DNA of 64,000 nt from an uncultured Flavobacteriaceae bacterium. GTDB taxonomy: Bacteria > Bacteroidota > Bacteroidia > Flavobacteriales > Flavobacteriaceae. Each line of letters starts with the position of its first letter. The first letter of the stretch is position 1. The stretch spans positions 87,636-151,635 of the forward strand of contig CALDYU010000007.1 in the NCBI GenBank assembly GCA_937944485.1, given 5' to 3'. The position numbers and the translations under genes were made by a program. Shown here piece by piece: positions 63,733 through 64,000 of the stretch. The notes under the pieces were generated by a model. It was given only the letters and a program-made list of their open reading frames with translations. It ran no database searches and had not been told where the DNA came from.

Positions 63733-64000
63733 TTAGGTATGTAACCCACACTCTCTGTTCCCTAATACTTTTGTAGGGTCAAAATATTTATGTTCGTTTG
63801 GCAATCCTTTTTCTTCTAAATAGGTATCTAAGTCTTCATCCGAATAATTATAAAAAGGACTTACTTTCAATACACCATCTTTACTTAAACTTAAAATATC
63901 TAAAGAGTCGCGTAAAGCCGTTTGTCCTTTTCTAAGGTTAGTAAACCAAACATCGGGCTTATGCTCGGCCATAGCTCTACCAAAAGGCTCTAACTTTACT
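63733..64000 (-). CDS. cysH: phosphoadenylyl/adenylyl-sulfate reductase, 3' end in window
   Basis: Partial: the frame is open to base 64000, so the start lies outside. The visible C-terminus (about 89 residues) has the reductase DVWFTNLRKGQT region, KVSPFYNYSDEDLDTYL, and ends in ECGLHT, the C-terminal Cys motif of thioredoxin-dependent APS/PAPS reductases. It precedes cysD and should be the first or an early gene of the operon. Confidence 0.92.
   Translation of the reverse strand, partial: VKLEPFGRAMAEHKPDVWFTNLRKGQTALRDSLDILSLSKDGVLKVSPFYNYSDEDLDTYLEEKGLPNEHKYFDPTKVLGNRECGLHT

Overview
This window looks like part of the chromosome of a marine or soil member of the Flavobacteriaceae (Bacteroidota). 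The evidence is the AT-rich DNA, promoters of the TTG...TAnnTTTG type, the gliding-motility genes gldB and gldC, a secreted protein with a type IX secretion (T9SS) C-terminal sorting domain, tandem DUF3857/transglutaminase proteins, and a methionine synthase split into two genes. No rRNA, tRNA, CRISPR array, integrase or transposase was seen.

Layout. 1-7.6 kb: division and cell-wall (dcw) operon on the minus strand, transcribed mraZ-rsmH-ftsL-ftsI-murE-mraY-murD (murD cut by the window edge), with three 10-bp-spaced MraZ-type boxes upstream. 7.8-11.4 kb: alpha/beta hydrolase, engB GTPase, a small Cys-containing protein and a PhoD-like metallophosphatase lipoprotein. 11.4-15.9 kb: an AT-rich accessory islet of orphan genes (a lipoprotein, an HNH protein with membrane and TPR-like parts, a secreted partner, a possible membrane-active protein, an SH3-domain lipoprotein) separated by related intergenic elements. 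15.9-21 kb: gldC, gldB, nadE, an atypical response regulator and dnaG. 21-27 kb: an ECF sigma factor, anti-sigma-like protein and outer-membrane protein set, then polyprenyl synthase, rlmN and queA. 27-34.7 kb: aroA, a MazG-like pyrophosphatase, two DUF3857 proteins, dtd and rsgA. 34.7-39 kb: aromatic amino-acid operon (pheA, aminotransferase, tyrA, DAHP synthase/chorismate mutase). 39-42.4 kb: serine hydrolase, DUF2807 lipoprotein, PagL-like lipid A deacylase. 42.4-48.2 kb: methionine/folate operon (split metH, a four-helix-bundle protein, metF) behind a clear SAM-I riboswitch. 48.3-55.3 kb: MoxR/DUF58/DUF4350/DUF4129/SpoIIM cluster with a divergent RDD gene and two DUF805 paralogues. 55.4-64 kb: assimilatory sulfate reduction (cysH, cysD, cysN, sulfite reductase with a HEPN-like tail, siroheme genes, ferredoxin-NADP reductase), interrupted by a leucine-rich-type T9SS protein whose first codons copy those of the sulfite reductase gene.

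How the genes work together. Three biosynthetic modules are complete or nearly so: peptidoglycan/division, aromatic amino acids, and sulfate to sulfide with its siroheme cofactor. The methionine genes, under SAM control, use the reduced sulfur downstream.

The best candidates for new biology are the cassette-like islet at 11.4-15.9 kb, the gene inserted in the sulfate operon with a borrowed N-terminus, a response regulator with Glu in place of the phospho-accepting Asp, a primase lacking all its zinc ligands, a palindrome in the cobA reading frame, and a hairpin-rich leader element downstream of the SAM riboswitch.
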